DNA of 64,000 nucleotides from Paulinella micropora (lineage: Eukaryota > Cercozoa > Imbricatea > Euglyphida). Positions within the stretch are counted from its first letter, which is position 1. Each line of letters begins with the position of its first letter. The translations under genes were made by a program, and so were the position numbers. Below the pieces are notes generated by a model. The model saw only the letters and a program-made list of their open reading frames with translations, made no database searches and was not told the origin of the DNA. The stretch spans positions 1,355,995 to 1,419,994 of the forward strand of contig BJOX01000007.1 of assembly GCA_009731375.1 (NCBI GenBank), in the 5' to 3' direction. Positions 45,052-56,352 of this stretch are shown piece after piece.

Positions 45052-45515
45052 GCCTCCCGTTTTCAGTGCAAAAAGAACTTCCAGCCGTGCATCAACAACA
45101 AGGACTGCCGCCACCCGAACCGAAGAGAACGTACAAAAGACTGAAACACTGCCATGTTTGCCCCAACGCCTGCACACAATCCTAAGGCTCTTGGCCATAA
45201 TCGAATTCTGGTTTTACGTGGCCATGTGCGGCACATTGCTGCTGTCCGATAGATACACTCACGGCCGCCTGGCTTTTTTACGCCTGGGTGTGCCTGCTGG
45301 GCGCCACCGCCCGGCACGACCATGTACAGACTATCACTGCAGCTTATGTCACGTTTTCAACGTCGGTCATTCTAATCTTGATTTACTGCAATTCCTCCAC
45401 CAAGAATAAGGACCGTGTTCTGTATCATCCGGTCTGGGTTCTCTTAACTACGGGCTGTGACGTGGTCTTGGTGTCTCAAATATTCTGGTATGTCAATTCT
45501 TTGTTATTGCCATAA
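45044..45515 (+). CDS. Multi-pass membrane protein with a frame break
   Basis: The first frame (ATG 45044) has a polar N-terminus, then helix LLAIIEFWFYVAMCGTLLL, and loses sense after about 45270. A second frame (to 45515) carries two more helices (AAYVTFSTSVILILIYC and VWVLLTTGCDVVLVSQIFW). The change lies near the GGCCGCCTGGCTTTTTTACG stretch, so a one-base indel is likely. Together with 44851-45051 the layout (two helices, charged linker, several helices) resembles the intact 59336-60235 protein; they may be paralogues. Confidence 0.5.
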
Positions 45516-45546
45516 AGGAAGAGAAAGATTCCACCGTCGCCACATA

Positions 45547-45609
45547 NNNNNNNNNNNNNNNNNNNNNNNNNNNNNNNNNNNNNNNNNNNNNNNNNNNNNN
45601 NNNNNNNNN
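45547..45609. other. Assembly gap, 63 N
   Basis: Hides the N-terminus of the nuclease gene at 45610. Confidence 0.95.
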
Positions 45610-46607
45610 CGGAAGCCCTAGCGGTGCATGACCACAAAAGAAAAAAACTTCCTGGTGCCTCTTGTTTGTTGGTTTCAGCTACGTCGAGCCTGAAACAACT
45701 GGAAATCTTTTTAGAAAAAAACAAAGCGGATTGCGACGTGCTCGCTAGGCTGCAACCCTTACCTACGGATGGAGAGGTAGTGTTTGAGGCAGTGCCTCAC
45801 TTGTACAAACTGCGACTAGATGCCAAGCAGTGGTTGCCCTTGCTCGGCAGCGTCTCCTCTCTCTTAAGTTTGTTTTTTCCAGAGTTTTCACGCGAGGCTT
45901 TACTTCGTATCATTGCCAGCAGACAAAGTCGCTCAGAAGAAGAGATTGCGGCCAAGTGGGACGCAGCGCGGGACGACGGTACACGCCTACACCCCTACAT
46001 CGAGAGCTTTTACAACGATGTTATCCCCGCGGTGCCGGGCCTTGTACCGGAGAAGCTTGGCGCTGAGTATATTCAATTCCACCGCTTCCATGAGAGCGTA
46101 GTGCTCGCCAAGGGTTGGGTCCACTGGCTTACAGAGCTGTACCTCTTGTCTCGCAAGTACCTGGTAGTGTGTTCTTGCGACATGCTCTATCTCTGCCCGC
46201 GCACTGGGGGGCTCTACCTAGTCGACTGGAAACGCAGCAAACAGTTGCGCAAGACGCACTACCGGGCCGGCGAGACAGGTTTTAGGGTCTGCGCAGACCT
46301 GCCCAACGCCAACTTCCACAAGTACACTATGCAACTCAATTTCTATCGGCTTCTTGCGGAAAGGCAGACCGGGCGCCCGGTTCTCGGTATGTTCCTCGCA
46401 GTGTTTCATCCCAGACAAAACGATTTTTATTTCGAACAAGTACCAGACAGGAAGAAAAAGGCACTGCAATTCGTAGCAATCAGGCGACATCATCTGTGGC
46501 TTTGTTACACCAACGAAATCAAGAGGCAGTGGAGAACAAAGAACAGGGACTTGGAACAGCGGGCGCCCGAAAAATTCGAACTTATCTTTGCTACCTTGTG
46601 CTGCTAA
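45610..46607 (+). CDS. PD-(D/E)XK nuclease of giant-virus type, 5' end in gap
   Basis: The frame is open from the gap to TAA at 46607; no ATG is found at its start, so the N-terminus is missing. Visible features in order: a YIESFYND helix, WVHWLTELYLLSRKY with the first Glu, SCDMLYL (Asp), LYLVDWKRSKQLRK (D-x-K), then NFHKYTMQLNFYRLLAE with the conserved Gln, and MFLAVFHP. This is the layout of RecB/Cas4-like exonucleases found widely in Nucleocytoviricota and related viruses, which trim or process DNA ends. GC-rich, unlike the PLV genes. The active-site residues look intact. A role in viral replication or recombination is inference. Confidence 0.75.
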
Positions 46608-46786
46608 GCAAAGAATCGGGGCTGGCGGGCACGGAGCTTGATGCCTCCTGTGTCACGGGCTGGCCCGCGCTCAGAAGCCGGCTGCTAGACAGGACTTCTC
46701 TCCGTCTCCGAGCCGGAGCGCTTCCCTTGTGCAACACCCTGGGCGTCGGACCCATCAAAAAGGTCTTGCAGTTGTCAAGCGCTTAA
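46496..46786 (+). CDS. Possible small ORF overlapping the nuclease end
   Basis: 96 codons from ATG 46496 in another frame, overlapping the nuclease by 112 bases. Its second half (GLAGTELDASCVTGWP onward) has natural-looking composition and continues past the nuclease stop, so it could be a frameshifted C-terminal extension. It ends at TAA 46784-46786, sharing TTAA with the convergent stop at 46783-46785. Confidence 0.3.
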   Translation: MALLHQRNQEAVENKEQGLGTAGARKIRTYLCYLVLLSKESGLAGTELDASCVTGWPALRSRLLDRTSLRLRAGALPLCNTLGVGPIKKVLQLSSA

Positions 46787-47366
46787 AAGTGGACGCCCAA
46801 AGAATTTTCGTGCAGCGCCGCCAACTTGCCCTCCAGCTCTTCTACGCGGCTCTGCAGATTAACTTGCAACTGCTCCTCTGCTTTTAGCTTATTAAGCGTT
46901 TCCTCTAGCTTGCTCAGCCTCTGTGAAAGTTCTTCTAATAAAGTTATAATCTGGCCAAGTCTGTATCCGGGCTCGGAGCCCTCGTTCCTGGCGGCAGGCC
47001 GCCAAGTGTCCCGTCATCTTCTTCGGCCGAAAATAGCGCGGGTCTGGGCGGCCACTGCGAGGGTGCCGCCCTGGCCGCCGAGGCTGCTGTGTGTTCACGT
47101 TTCGATTTATCGACACTAGCTGCTCCGCAAGAAGCCTTAGGATTCCGGCCGCCGGTTGTAGTAGTTGTGGTCGTAATAGCAGTAGTAGTAGTGGTAGTAG
47201 TAGCAGCCGCAGCGATGCCAAACGCGCCTGACTGCAACGGCTCCGGAACAGTTATGCTGTTATACAACCGTTGTACGCATTCATCCGCGATCTGCCGAGG
47301 CTGTACGTCAAGAGGACAAGCGCCCTGTGGCTGTCTACTCGGATGCACATAGGCGCCCTGCGCCAA
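46783..47366 (-). CDS. Coiled-coil protein with Thr-rich linker and frame break
   Basis: From ATG at 47366 the frame has a helical start (ADECVQRLYNSITVPEPLQ), an A/T-rich linker and a proline-rich part, and stops at about 46944. In another frame from about 46960 to TAA 46783 there is a strong coiled coil with heptads (LLEELSQRLSKLEETLNKL and RVEELEGKLAALHE). The frames meet near 46950, where one indel would join them. Alternatively these are two genes. I do not recognise a family; the layout resembles structural or tegument-like viral proteins only in a general way. Confidence 0.5.
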
Positions 47367-47477
47367 TTCTCATTCGTGCGGCGGCGTTTGTCTCCGGCGT
47401 CCGCCATGTGTTCCTTGCTGGGTCTTTCTCTTGCTCTCTTCGCCTCACCCCCCCCCCCCCCCCCCCCCCCCCCCGTT

Positions 47478-47833
47478 NNNNNNNNNNNNNNNNNNNNNNN
47501 NNNNNNNNNNNNNNNNNNNNNNNNNNNNNNNNNNNNNNNNNNNNNNNNNNNNNNNNNNNNNNNNNNNNNNNNNNNNNNNNNNNNNNNNNNNNNNNNNNNN
47601 NNNNNNNNNNNNNNNNNNNNNNNNNNNNNNNNNNNNNNNNNNNNNNNNNNNNNNNNNNNNNNNNNNNNNNNNNNNNNNNNNNNNNNNNNNNNNNNNNNNN
47701 NNNNNNNNNNNNNNNNNNNNNNNNNNNNNNNNNNNNNNNNNNNNNNNNNNNNNNNNNNNNNNNNNNNNNNNNNNNNNNNNNNNNNNNNNNNNNNNNNNNN
47801 NNNNNNNNNNNNNNNNNNNNNNNNNNNNNNNNN
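47478..47833. other. Gap flanked by poly-C and poly-G
   Basis: 356 N preceded by about 25 C and followed by about 20 G. Confidence 0.95.
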
Positions 47834-47953
47834 AAGGGGGGGGGGGGGGGGGGGGGGAAAGGGGGGAGGAAGGGCGTGTGCTTGGCCACACAAGTGCGCA
47901 GGAAGTGAAAAAGGAATCTCCTGCGTGTGCCTCTTTTTTTTTTTTTTTGCAAC

Positions 47954-48960
47954 ATGGGTGGAAAGACCTCTACTGCGCCCCTTAAGTTTCTCGCCGGGCT
48001 GCGCCCGACGACGAGGAGGAACCCCTGCGCAAAAACAAGGCGCACGCAGGAGAAACACAAGCGCCTAATGTTAGACTTGGTACAAGAACGGCACGGCGCC
48101 GAAGGGTGGCTGCAACTGGAGCTAGCTTCCAAGCAGTCATCCGTCCACGGCAGTGCTTTTATTTTGTCAGCGGGCTGTTTCAAGGTGAGCTTAGAATCAC
48201 CTGTTGTGCTAAAAAACAAGCAGGAGCTGTGCAAGCGCTCAAAGTAAATTCCTCTCTGCTTAAGGTCTGCCTAGCTTCGCTGAGCATTACGGGCCCTGGC
48301 TTCAAGCTGCGGCTCCTACCTTTGTTGCTCGAAGGACGCGACCAGGAATTGGCGCTGCTACGCTATAAAGTCGGTGCGCTAACACGCACCGTGCAAGCCC
48401 TCGCCACTCCGCGTTCGCTGAGCTTTGATCAAGCAGAGTTTGATCCCTGGGGGCACCGGGGAGAAAACGTGACATGCCGCCGGCTAGGTTCCTCGTGTAT
48501 GTTGGAAGGGCGCGTAGTTATCACCAAGGAGCGTCTGTGCTGGGAGCTCACGCGCCTGCCCCGCGCCTCCTCCTCCTCCTCCTCCTCCTCCTCTCCGGCG
48601 GCCGCCGCCACCGATGACGACGACGGGGCTGCCGGCGGAAGCGTGGTCAGGGCCCTGTGCGTTTTGTTGGAGATGCCCGCGGGGTGGTGCCCTGCGCAGA
48701 CCATTTTTTACTCTTACCCACTCGCCGCTCTCAGCCGGCCTTTCTGGCAGGCCGAGACAAGCCAGCCCACCTCTGTAATACACCAGGAGGGACTGGAAGT
48801 GGCTTCGAACGGGCGAGTTAGCTTGCATGTCACATACCACGTCCCTTCCCAAGAAGTCGCCGGTGCTAGCACTAGCTCGCTAGAAGCAACGTCCGACAGC
48901 GACCACCCGCTTACCCGCTTAGCCAGCAACACCAATCCCTCTGAGCCTTGCCCCAACTAA
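47954..48960 (+). CDS. Uncharacterised protein in two overlapping frames
   Basis: The first frame starts at ATG 47954 (MGGKTSTAPLKFLAG) and runs to a stop at 48245. A second frame, open from before 48106, continues with sensible composition to TAA 48958-48960. They probably form one gene with an indel near the A6 run at about 48212. The second part has a helix (LLEGRDQELALLRYKVGAL), a Ser9 run, an acidic patch and a beta-rich C-terminus. I do not recognise a family. Confidence 0.5.
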
Positions 48961-49009
48961 TTTCGCTTGAGCCTCGACGTGCTTCGTGGTTTTGTCACTG
49001 AGACTGTGT

Positions 49010-49117
49010 CTATCTATCTATGTTGTCTATCTATCTATCCTATGTATCTATATATCTATCTTCTATCTATCTTCTATCTATCTTATCTATCTGTCTGTCT
49101 CTCTCTCTTTCTTTCTT

Positions 49118-49155
<38 letters not shown>

Positions 49156-49186
49156 TCTATCATCTCTCTCATCTCTCTCTCTCTCA

Positions 49187-49217
<31 letters not shown>

Positions 49218-49236
49218 TTTTTCTCCTCTTTCTCTT

Positions 49237-49285
<49 letters not shown>

Positions 49286-49287
49286 TT

Positions 49288-49318
<31 letters not shown>

Positions 49319-49324
49319 CTCTCA

Positions 49325-49392
<68 letters not shown>

Positions 49393-49402
49393 CTCTCTTT
49401 CA

Positions 49403-49437
<35 letters not shown>

Positions 49438-49478
49438 TCGCTGTGTCTCTCTCTCTCTCTGCCTCTCTCTCTTTCTTT

Positions 49479-49560
<82 letters not shown>

Positions 49561-49656
49561 CACACACACACACACACGCACACACATCAACACCCACCCA
49601 CACACACAGACAGAGAAGAGAGAGAGAGAGCGAGTGTGTGTGTGTGTGTGTGTGAT

Positions 49657-49709
<53 letters not shown>

Positions 49710-49779
49710 TATGAGAGAGAGAGAGGGAGGGAGATGAGAGAGATGATAGAGTGTGTGTGTGTGTGAGAGAGAGAGAGAG

Positions 49780-49810
<31 letters not shown>

Positions 49811-49910
49811 CACACAGACAGACAGAGAAGAGAGAGAGAGAGAGACACAGACAGACAGACAGAGAAGAGAGAGAAGAGAGAGAGAGAGAGCGAGTGTGTG
49901 TGTGTGTGAT

Positions 49911-50004
<94 letters not shown>

Positions 50005-50072
50005 GAATGGAGATGAGAGAGAGAGAGAGAGAAAGAAAGAGAGAGAGAGAGAATGAGAGAGATGAGAGAGAT

Positions 50073-50165
<93 letters not shown>

Positions 50166-50185
50166 TGTGTGTGTGTGTGTGTGTG
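49010..50185. repeat. Large inverted CT-CA / GA-GT array
   Basis: The left arm is TC/CA-rich, the right arm GA/GT-rich. Interruptions such as ACTCTATCATCTCTCTCATC in the left arm have their reverse complement in the right arm (49730-49770). Centre near 49610. Confidence 0.85.
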
Positions 50186-51102
50186 NNNNNNNNNNNNNNN
50201 NNNNNNNNNNNNNNNNNNNNNNNNNNNNNNNNNNNNNNNNNNNNNNNNNNNNNNNNNNNNNNNNNNNNNNNNNNNNNNNNNNNNNNNNNNNNNNNNNNNN
50301 NNNNNNNNNNNNNNNNNNNNNNNNNNNNNNNNNNNNNNNNNNNNNNNNNNNNNNNNNNNNNNNNNNNNNNNNNNNNNNNNNNNNNNNNNNNNNNNNNNNN
50401 NNNNNNNNNNNNNNNNNNNNNNNNNNNNNNNNNNNNNNNNNNNNNNNNNNNNNNNNNNNNNNNNNNNNNNNNNNNNNNNNNNNNNNNNNNNNNNNNNNNN
50501 NNNNNNNNNNNNNNNNNNNNNNNNNNNNNNNNNNNNNNNNNNNNNNNNNNNNNNNNNNNNNNNNNNNNNNNNNNNNNNNNNNNNNNNNNNNNNNNNNNNN
50601 NNNNNNNNNNNNNNNNNNNNNNNNNNNNNNNNNNNNNNNNNNNNNNNNNNNNNNNNNNNNNNNNNNNNNNNNNNNNNNNNNNNNNNNNNNNNNNNNNNNN
50701 NNNNNNNNNNNNNNNNNNNNNNNNNNNNNNNNNNNNNNNNNNNNNNNNNNNNNNNNNNNNNNNNNNNNNNNNNNNNNNNNNNNNNNNNNNNNNNNNNNNN
50801 NNNNNNNNNNNNNNNNNNNNNNNNNNNNNNNNNNNNNNNNNNNNNNNNNNNNNNNNNNNNNNNNNNNNNNNNNNNNNNNNNNNNNNNNNNNNNNNNNNNN
50901 NNNNNNNNNNNNNNNNNNNNNNNNNNNNNNNNNNNNNNNNNNNNNNNNNNNNNNNNNNNNNNNNNNNNNNNNNNNNNNNNNNNNNNNNNNNNNNNNNNNN
51001 NNNNNNNNNNNNNNNNNNNNNNNNNNNNNNNNNNNNNNNNNNNNNNNNNNNNNNNNNNNNNNNNNNNNNNNNNNNNNNNNNNNNNNNNNNNNNNNNNNNN
51101 NN
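50186..51102. other. Assembly gap, 917 N
   Basis: Preceded by GT repeats, followed by about 25 G. Confidence 0.98.
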
Positions 51103-51432
51103 GGGGGGGGGGGGGGGGGGGGGGGGGTAGGGGGGCCGCCACACATACGTTAGACGACTACGTATACAGCTTTACAATTACATATACTCATAACATAACA
51201 TAATAATATATATCACCGCGCAATATATCTAAGCAAAAATATTAATTTTAATAACTATAATACAATATTAATACTGAGCCGCTGAATACATTTTAAGATT
51301 AATATCTTCCTTAATACGCTCAACTTAATAACTAGGTTTCCACCTTTGATAAAGGTATAACTTACTAGCTATACTTTTCACGTGGACGTTAGTTTCCCTG
51401 AGTCCAATTGTAAAAATTGTTCTCTCAATAAA
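51103..51432. other. AT-rich non-coding stretch
   Basis: Poly-G at the gap edge, then about 270 bases of AT-rich sequence without ORFs. Confidence 0.6.
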
Positions 51433-51623
51433 AGCGAAGAAGAAGAAGAAGAAGAAGAAGAAGAAGAAGAAGAAAAAGAAGAAGAAGAAGAAGAAGAAGA
51501 AGAAGAAGAAGAAGAAGAAGAAGAAGAAGAAGAAGAAGAAGAAGAAGAAGAAGAAGAAGAAGAAGAAGAAGAAGAAGAAGAAGAAGAAGAAGAAGAAGAA
51601 GAAGAAGAAGAAGAAGAAGAAGA
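51433..51623 (+). repeat. GAA trinucleotide array ending in a 32-N gap
   Basis: (GAA)n with a single AAAAG interruption. Confidence 0.95.
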
Positions 51624-51655
51624 NNNNNNNNNNNNNNNNNNNNNNNNNNNNNNNN

Positions 51656-52033
51656 TTAACGCGGTTATGATTGCAAACACTGCATCATTATCGGGTTATT
51701 TTTATCGTTTTTCCCGTTGGCTGAATAAGAAAAACAGTTACCATTTTAGCCTAGCATCTTTAAGCCCCAGGTTCGATTCTCGAACCCTGTCGGAATTTTT
51801 CCCAATTGAAAAATTAGGGTTGCAACTTTCCAGCAAAACAGTGGATCAGGATTACCTAGTTAAATCAAAAAAGCCTTGTGTTTTGCGATTTGTGTAATAC
51901 GTTCTGCTCTCCACTCTTATGTTGAAGCTGTAATGCGGGTTAAAACATAAATTTAACGCGGTTATGATTGCAAACTCTGCATCATTATCGGGTTATTTTT
52001 ATCGTTTTTCCCGTTAGCTGAATAAGAAAAACA
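51656..52033 (+). repeat. Direct repeat of about 82 bp flanking a 216-bp segment
   Basis: TTAACGCGGTTATGATTGCA ... GAATAAGAAAAACAG occurs at 51656-51737 and 51954-52034 with only two substitutions seen. The segment between includes GGTTCGATTCT, a Pol III B-box-like string. Confidence 0.8.
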
Positions 52034-52042
52034 GATACTCCT

Positions 52043-52075
<33 letters not shown>

Positions 52076-53079
52076 GAGAGTGAGAGAGAGAGATGAGAGA
52101 GATCGAGAGATGAGATGAGATGAGATGAGAGAGGAAGTAACAAAGACACTCGAAGAAAGGTAGGAGCACATCATTTCGTCTTGCTCACAAAATCGGGGAT
52201 GAGGAGGAATGAGGAGCAAGGTGTCACTAGCGGATTGGAACGAAAGAGCGCATGGGAAAACTTCGAAAGACAAGAGCATCTCCGACAGATCGAGTTTTTT
52301 TTTTCAGACCAAAAAACTTAAATATCGAAGGCCTTGTTTTCCTCCTTTTTTTTCCCATTTACACGTATTTGGAGCAGGAAAGCTAGGCCGGCCCCGTGGA
52401 AGACAAAGGAAAGAAATTTGCAATTTGCGGAAATTTTAGTTGCAACCGAAATCGGGCCGGCCCAGCATTTCAGGTGCAGGATGAAATTACACCATTTTTA
52501 TTTGTGACGTTCGTCCAGCCTGTTCCTTGGGAGTTTCTTGGGAGTATCTGGAGGCTTTTGTGTCTTTGGCTGGTCTTTCCATGACATGACAGTCTTGTGA
52601 GACTTGCTTATGAAGCAAATAAGACTGGGCTGCTACTGCACGTGACCAAGAAGTGGCTGCAGCAAACCAGTCTACACATAAACAACCTTGAAACTGATTG
52701 ACCATGGCCAGCGAAAGACAGACCAGTAGCTATGACACAGATTTAGATAGAAACCTTGAATAAGAACGAAACACGTGAGGTTATTGCTCGTTGCATTTGG
52801 GAACTAGGAACCGTAGCCTAGGTTATGTGAGCTATCTGCCAGACAATTGCAAAAGTTGATCATGATCATGATCGTGATCATGATGAAGTATAGTTTAAGT
52901 GTTTGTCTGTTCTAGCTATCGAGAGATCGTTCTGCAAAAGTACTTGCAAATGTGCATGTTCATATTACATACATATGCTCAGTAGCTCTCGCAGCTCGTC
53001 NNNNNNNNNNNNNNNNNNNNNNNNNNNNNNNNNNNNNNNCAGCCCCGCGCGAGCGCCAGGCACTGCTGAGTCTTGCTCA
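52034..53079. other. Non-coding stretch with GA-rich part and gap
   Basis: GA/GAGAT repeats at 52044-52135, TGATCA repeats near 52858-52885, gap at 53001-53039. The segment CTCAGTAGCTCTCGCAGCTC occurs on both sides of the gap (52979 and 53075). No gene supported. Confidence 0.5.
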
Positions 53080-53565
53080 GTAGCTCTCGCAGCTCGTCCA
53101 GGACGGGTGCAACGTGCGACTCTGGAGGGGCCGCGGGCCCGCCGGCTCACCGTACAAGTAATGGACAAGCTCTTCTGCGGCTTGGCGTCGGCTGGTGCTA
53201 CTAGGCTGTATCGTCTTTGTCCCAGTGCCATACCAGTCCTCCATGGTGTCCGGCGAGGGAGGATACAGGTCGTCTCGCTTTATTTCTTTTCTTTTCTTCT
53301 CAAAACCGTCGTCGGGCCCCGCGGCCCGCGGCCCCGCCTCGTGCGTAGACCAAACAGGCAGTAGAGCTACTCGCGTTGGAGGGCTCAATCGCCAGGTATC
53401 TGATAGTCGTGTCACCACGGAGCCAAAGCTGGCACCAGACTGGCACAGCTGTCGCACGCTTTCTTTCCACTGACGATAAAAGGCCTCGTCGCGGCTTCTG
53501 GTGGTGCCTCGCAGCGGGCAGCTCACATCCACTACATTGTAACTTTGCTTGGCCCAGGTAACAAC
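53080..53565 (-). CDS. Uncharacterised protein, start unresolved
   Basis: A minus-strand frame with natural composition (for example VVDVSCPLRGTT, RSRDEAFYRQWKESVRQL, EDWYGTGTKTIQPSS, EELVHYLYGEPAGP). No in-frame ATG lies near its likely beginning; the frame runs on antisense to the divergent gene at 53566, where it reads as hydrophobic junk. The true start may be non-ATG, or a splice site may lie near 53540. No family recognised. Confidence 0.4.
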
Positions 53566-54204
53566 ATGTCTTGCCTCTTGCCTCAATATTACTTGATTGC
53601 TATCCAGGAGAGTGGTCTTTCCAGACAGGAAGTGCAAGGCCTTGTAGATCAGGCCCTCCAGAAGCAAACCAGTGCAATCAAACAGATGCTTGAAGAGAGA
53701 GCTAAGAAGGAAAGAGATGAGAGGGATGCGATGGAGAAGAAACTTAAGGGAGAAAAGGAAAAGGAAGAGACGGAGAAAAGCAAAGGGAAGGAGAAGACGA
53801 ACAAGAAGAATAAGAATAAGAGAAGACAGAAGAACGAGGGGGGCGAGGGGGGCGAGGAAGAAGACAGTGACGCAGGTGGCGGCTCTGATGACGAAGGTAT
53901 TAGTCATAAGAGGCAACGAAAGCAATACAACAACAACAACAACGTCAACAACAACAACAACCATGCTGGTAGTAATGGCAACAGCAACAACCATGCTAAT
54001 AATTGTAGCCACAACAACAACAACGAAAACAACAGCAACGGTAATAGGCCTAGGGGCGACCAGCTCCTCGAGGATCTAATCACGCGCCTGGCAGCAAACG
54101 CTGCAAATACCACCCCTCCGCGCGGTTCATCCCCCACCGCCAGTCCAAATGTCTCACCAAATTTTTTTGAGTTTGCCTTAGCATCCATGGCGCTGAGACG
54201 CTGA
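53566..54204 (+). CDS. Charged coiled-coil protein with Asn-rich tract
   Basis: 212 residues from ATG 53566 (an upstream in-frame start at 53545 is less likely). It begins MSCLLPQYYLIAIQESGLS, then a charged coiled coil (about 25-85), Lys-rich and acidic stretches, a long Asn-rich tract (about 125-170) and a Pro/Ser-rich end with FFEFALASMALRR. Asn tracts come from AAC repeats. No family recognised; possibly a scaffold or structural protein. Confidence 0.5.
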   Translation: MSCLLPQYYLIAIQESGLSRQEVQGLVDQALQKQTSAIKQMLEERAKKERDERDAMEKKLKGEKEKEETEKSKGKEKTNKKNKNKRRQKNEGGEGGEEEDSDAGGGSDDEGISHKRQRKQYNNNNNVNNNNNHAGSNGNSNNHANNCSHNNNNENNSNGNRPRGDQLLEDLITRLAANAANTTPPRGSSPTASPNVSPNFFEFALASMALRR

Positions 54205-55070
<866 letters not shown>

Positions 55071-55851
55071 TCAGTATTTGGCATTGAAAATTTCGGAAAA
55101 AGCAACCCCCCCTAGTTGGCCGAATGGTTTGTTGTATGGGGTATGAGCGGGGTATAAGGGTACTACCGAGACTAATGCGACGTTCACAGTGGGAAAGTGT
55201 TTCAGAACGACACCACGCAACTCTTTTCCTTCATGACGCATTACCCAATTCCATCCGTCCTTGTTCTTGCCGTCACTGCCCCCCTCACCTTTTGCTTCTT
55301 CGGTGCCGTCCTCATTTTTTGAAGGGCTCTCTAACAGTACTTTCTTGCGCTTATTGCTGTCACTGCCCCACTCACCTTTTTTTGCTTCTTCGGTGCCGTC
55401 CTGACCTTTTCTTGGGCTCTCTAACAGTACTCCCATACACAGCGGACAACGATGCCGATGTAGAAACGATGGTCAAATCCACCTGCTCCTGCCCTTCCTC
55501 TGTCTGCACTGTCGGCTCTTCCTCTGCGTCCTGCTTCCCCTTCTCTCTCTCCCTCTTTGATGTCGGTTCCGCCCCCCCTTTTATTGTTTTCTCTTTCTGT
55601 GTCTCTTGTTTTTCTTTCCTGGTCTTTGGTTCTCTTGGTTTCTCTTTCTTCAATGTTTTCTCTTTCTTGCTCTTTTTCTTCAGGATGTTGATTTGTTTTT
55701 GCAGCTCTTTGATTTGCTCTAACGTTGACTTCTTGCCTTTCTTTTTCTTCCCCTTCCCCCCCTTCTCCTCTTCGTCCTTGTCATCCTCACTGTCCGTATC
55801 CTCCTCACTCTCGTCGTTGCTCTGGCCAGGCTGGACAGTGGCGCCCTTCAC
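55071..55851 (-). CDS. Charged repeat protein, two frames
   Basis: The first frame (ATG 55851) is acidic then Lys-rich with a coiled coil (LEQIKELQKQINILKKK) and ends near 55372. A second frame (from 55436) has two 28-30-residue repeats with VLLESPxKxxDGTEEAK and then a distinct C-terminal part (NWVMRHEGKELRGVVLKHF) to 55071. They overlap, so an indel or splice joins them, or they are separate. No family recognised. Confidence 0.45.
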
Positions 55852-55937
55852 GATTTCGTATTAGCCGATATGCTCCTCATTGGAATACGGCTTTGACTTT
55901 CTCTCTTCTGCACACAAACACGAATCGGGGTTTTCTA

Positions 55938-55938
<1 letters not shown>

Positions 55939-56001
<63 letters not shown>
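55939..56001 (+). repeat. ATT array left of the MITE
   Basis: (TTA)n. Confidence 0.9.
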
Positions 56002-56002
<1 letters not shown>

Positions 56003-56106
56003 ACAGCCAAACGATACCCCTCCATACCCGGTATACCCCTGGGGTATCATAAACCATACCCCTAGTCCCATACCCTGTCCCATACCCCGGGTATTGTTTG
56101 GCTGTG
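56002..56106. mobile_element. 105-bp MITE-like element with 18-bp terminal inverted repeats
   Basis: Begins CACAGCCAAACGATACCC and ends GGGTATTGTTTGGCTGTG; the ends pair at 17 of 18 positions. It lies within an ATT array, so any target duplication cannot be told from the repeat. No coding capacity. Confidence 0.7.
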
Positions 56107-56268
<162 letters not shown>

Positions 56269-56352
56269 GGACACCGTGATAGCCCAGTGGTCAAGTTCTA
56301 CCATCTGGGCCCTGTCGCCAGTTCGATTCCCGTCGGTGCCACCAGTATTTTC
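56269..56352 (+). mobile_element. tRNA-derived SINE head, second copy
   Basis: Same 84-bp sequence as 31183-31266 (opposite strand), with A and B boxes; runs into a 532-N gap. Confidence 0.7.

Noticed and set aside
53077-54012. Full 311-codon minus ORF
   Set aside because: Its first 150 codons are antisense of the Asn/Lys-rich plus gene; only the part up to about 53565 looks coding.
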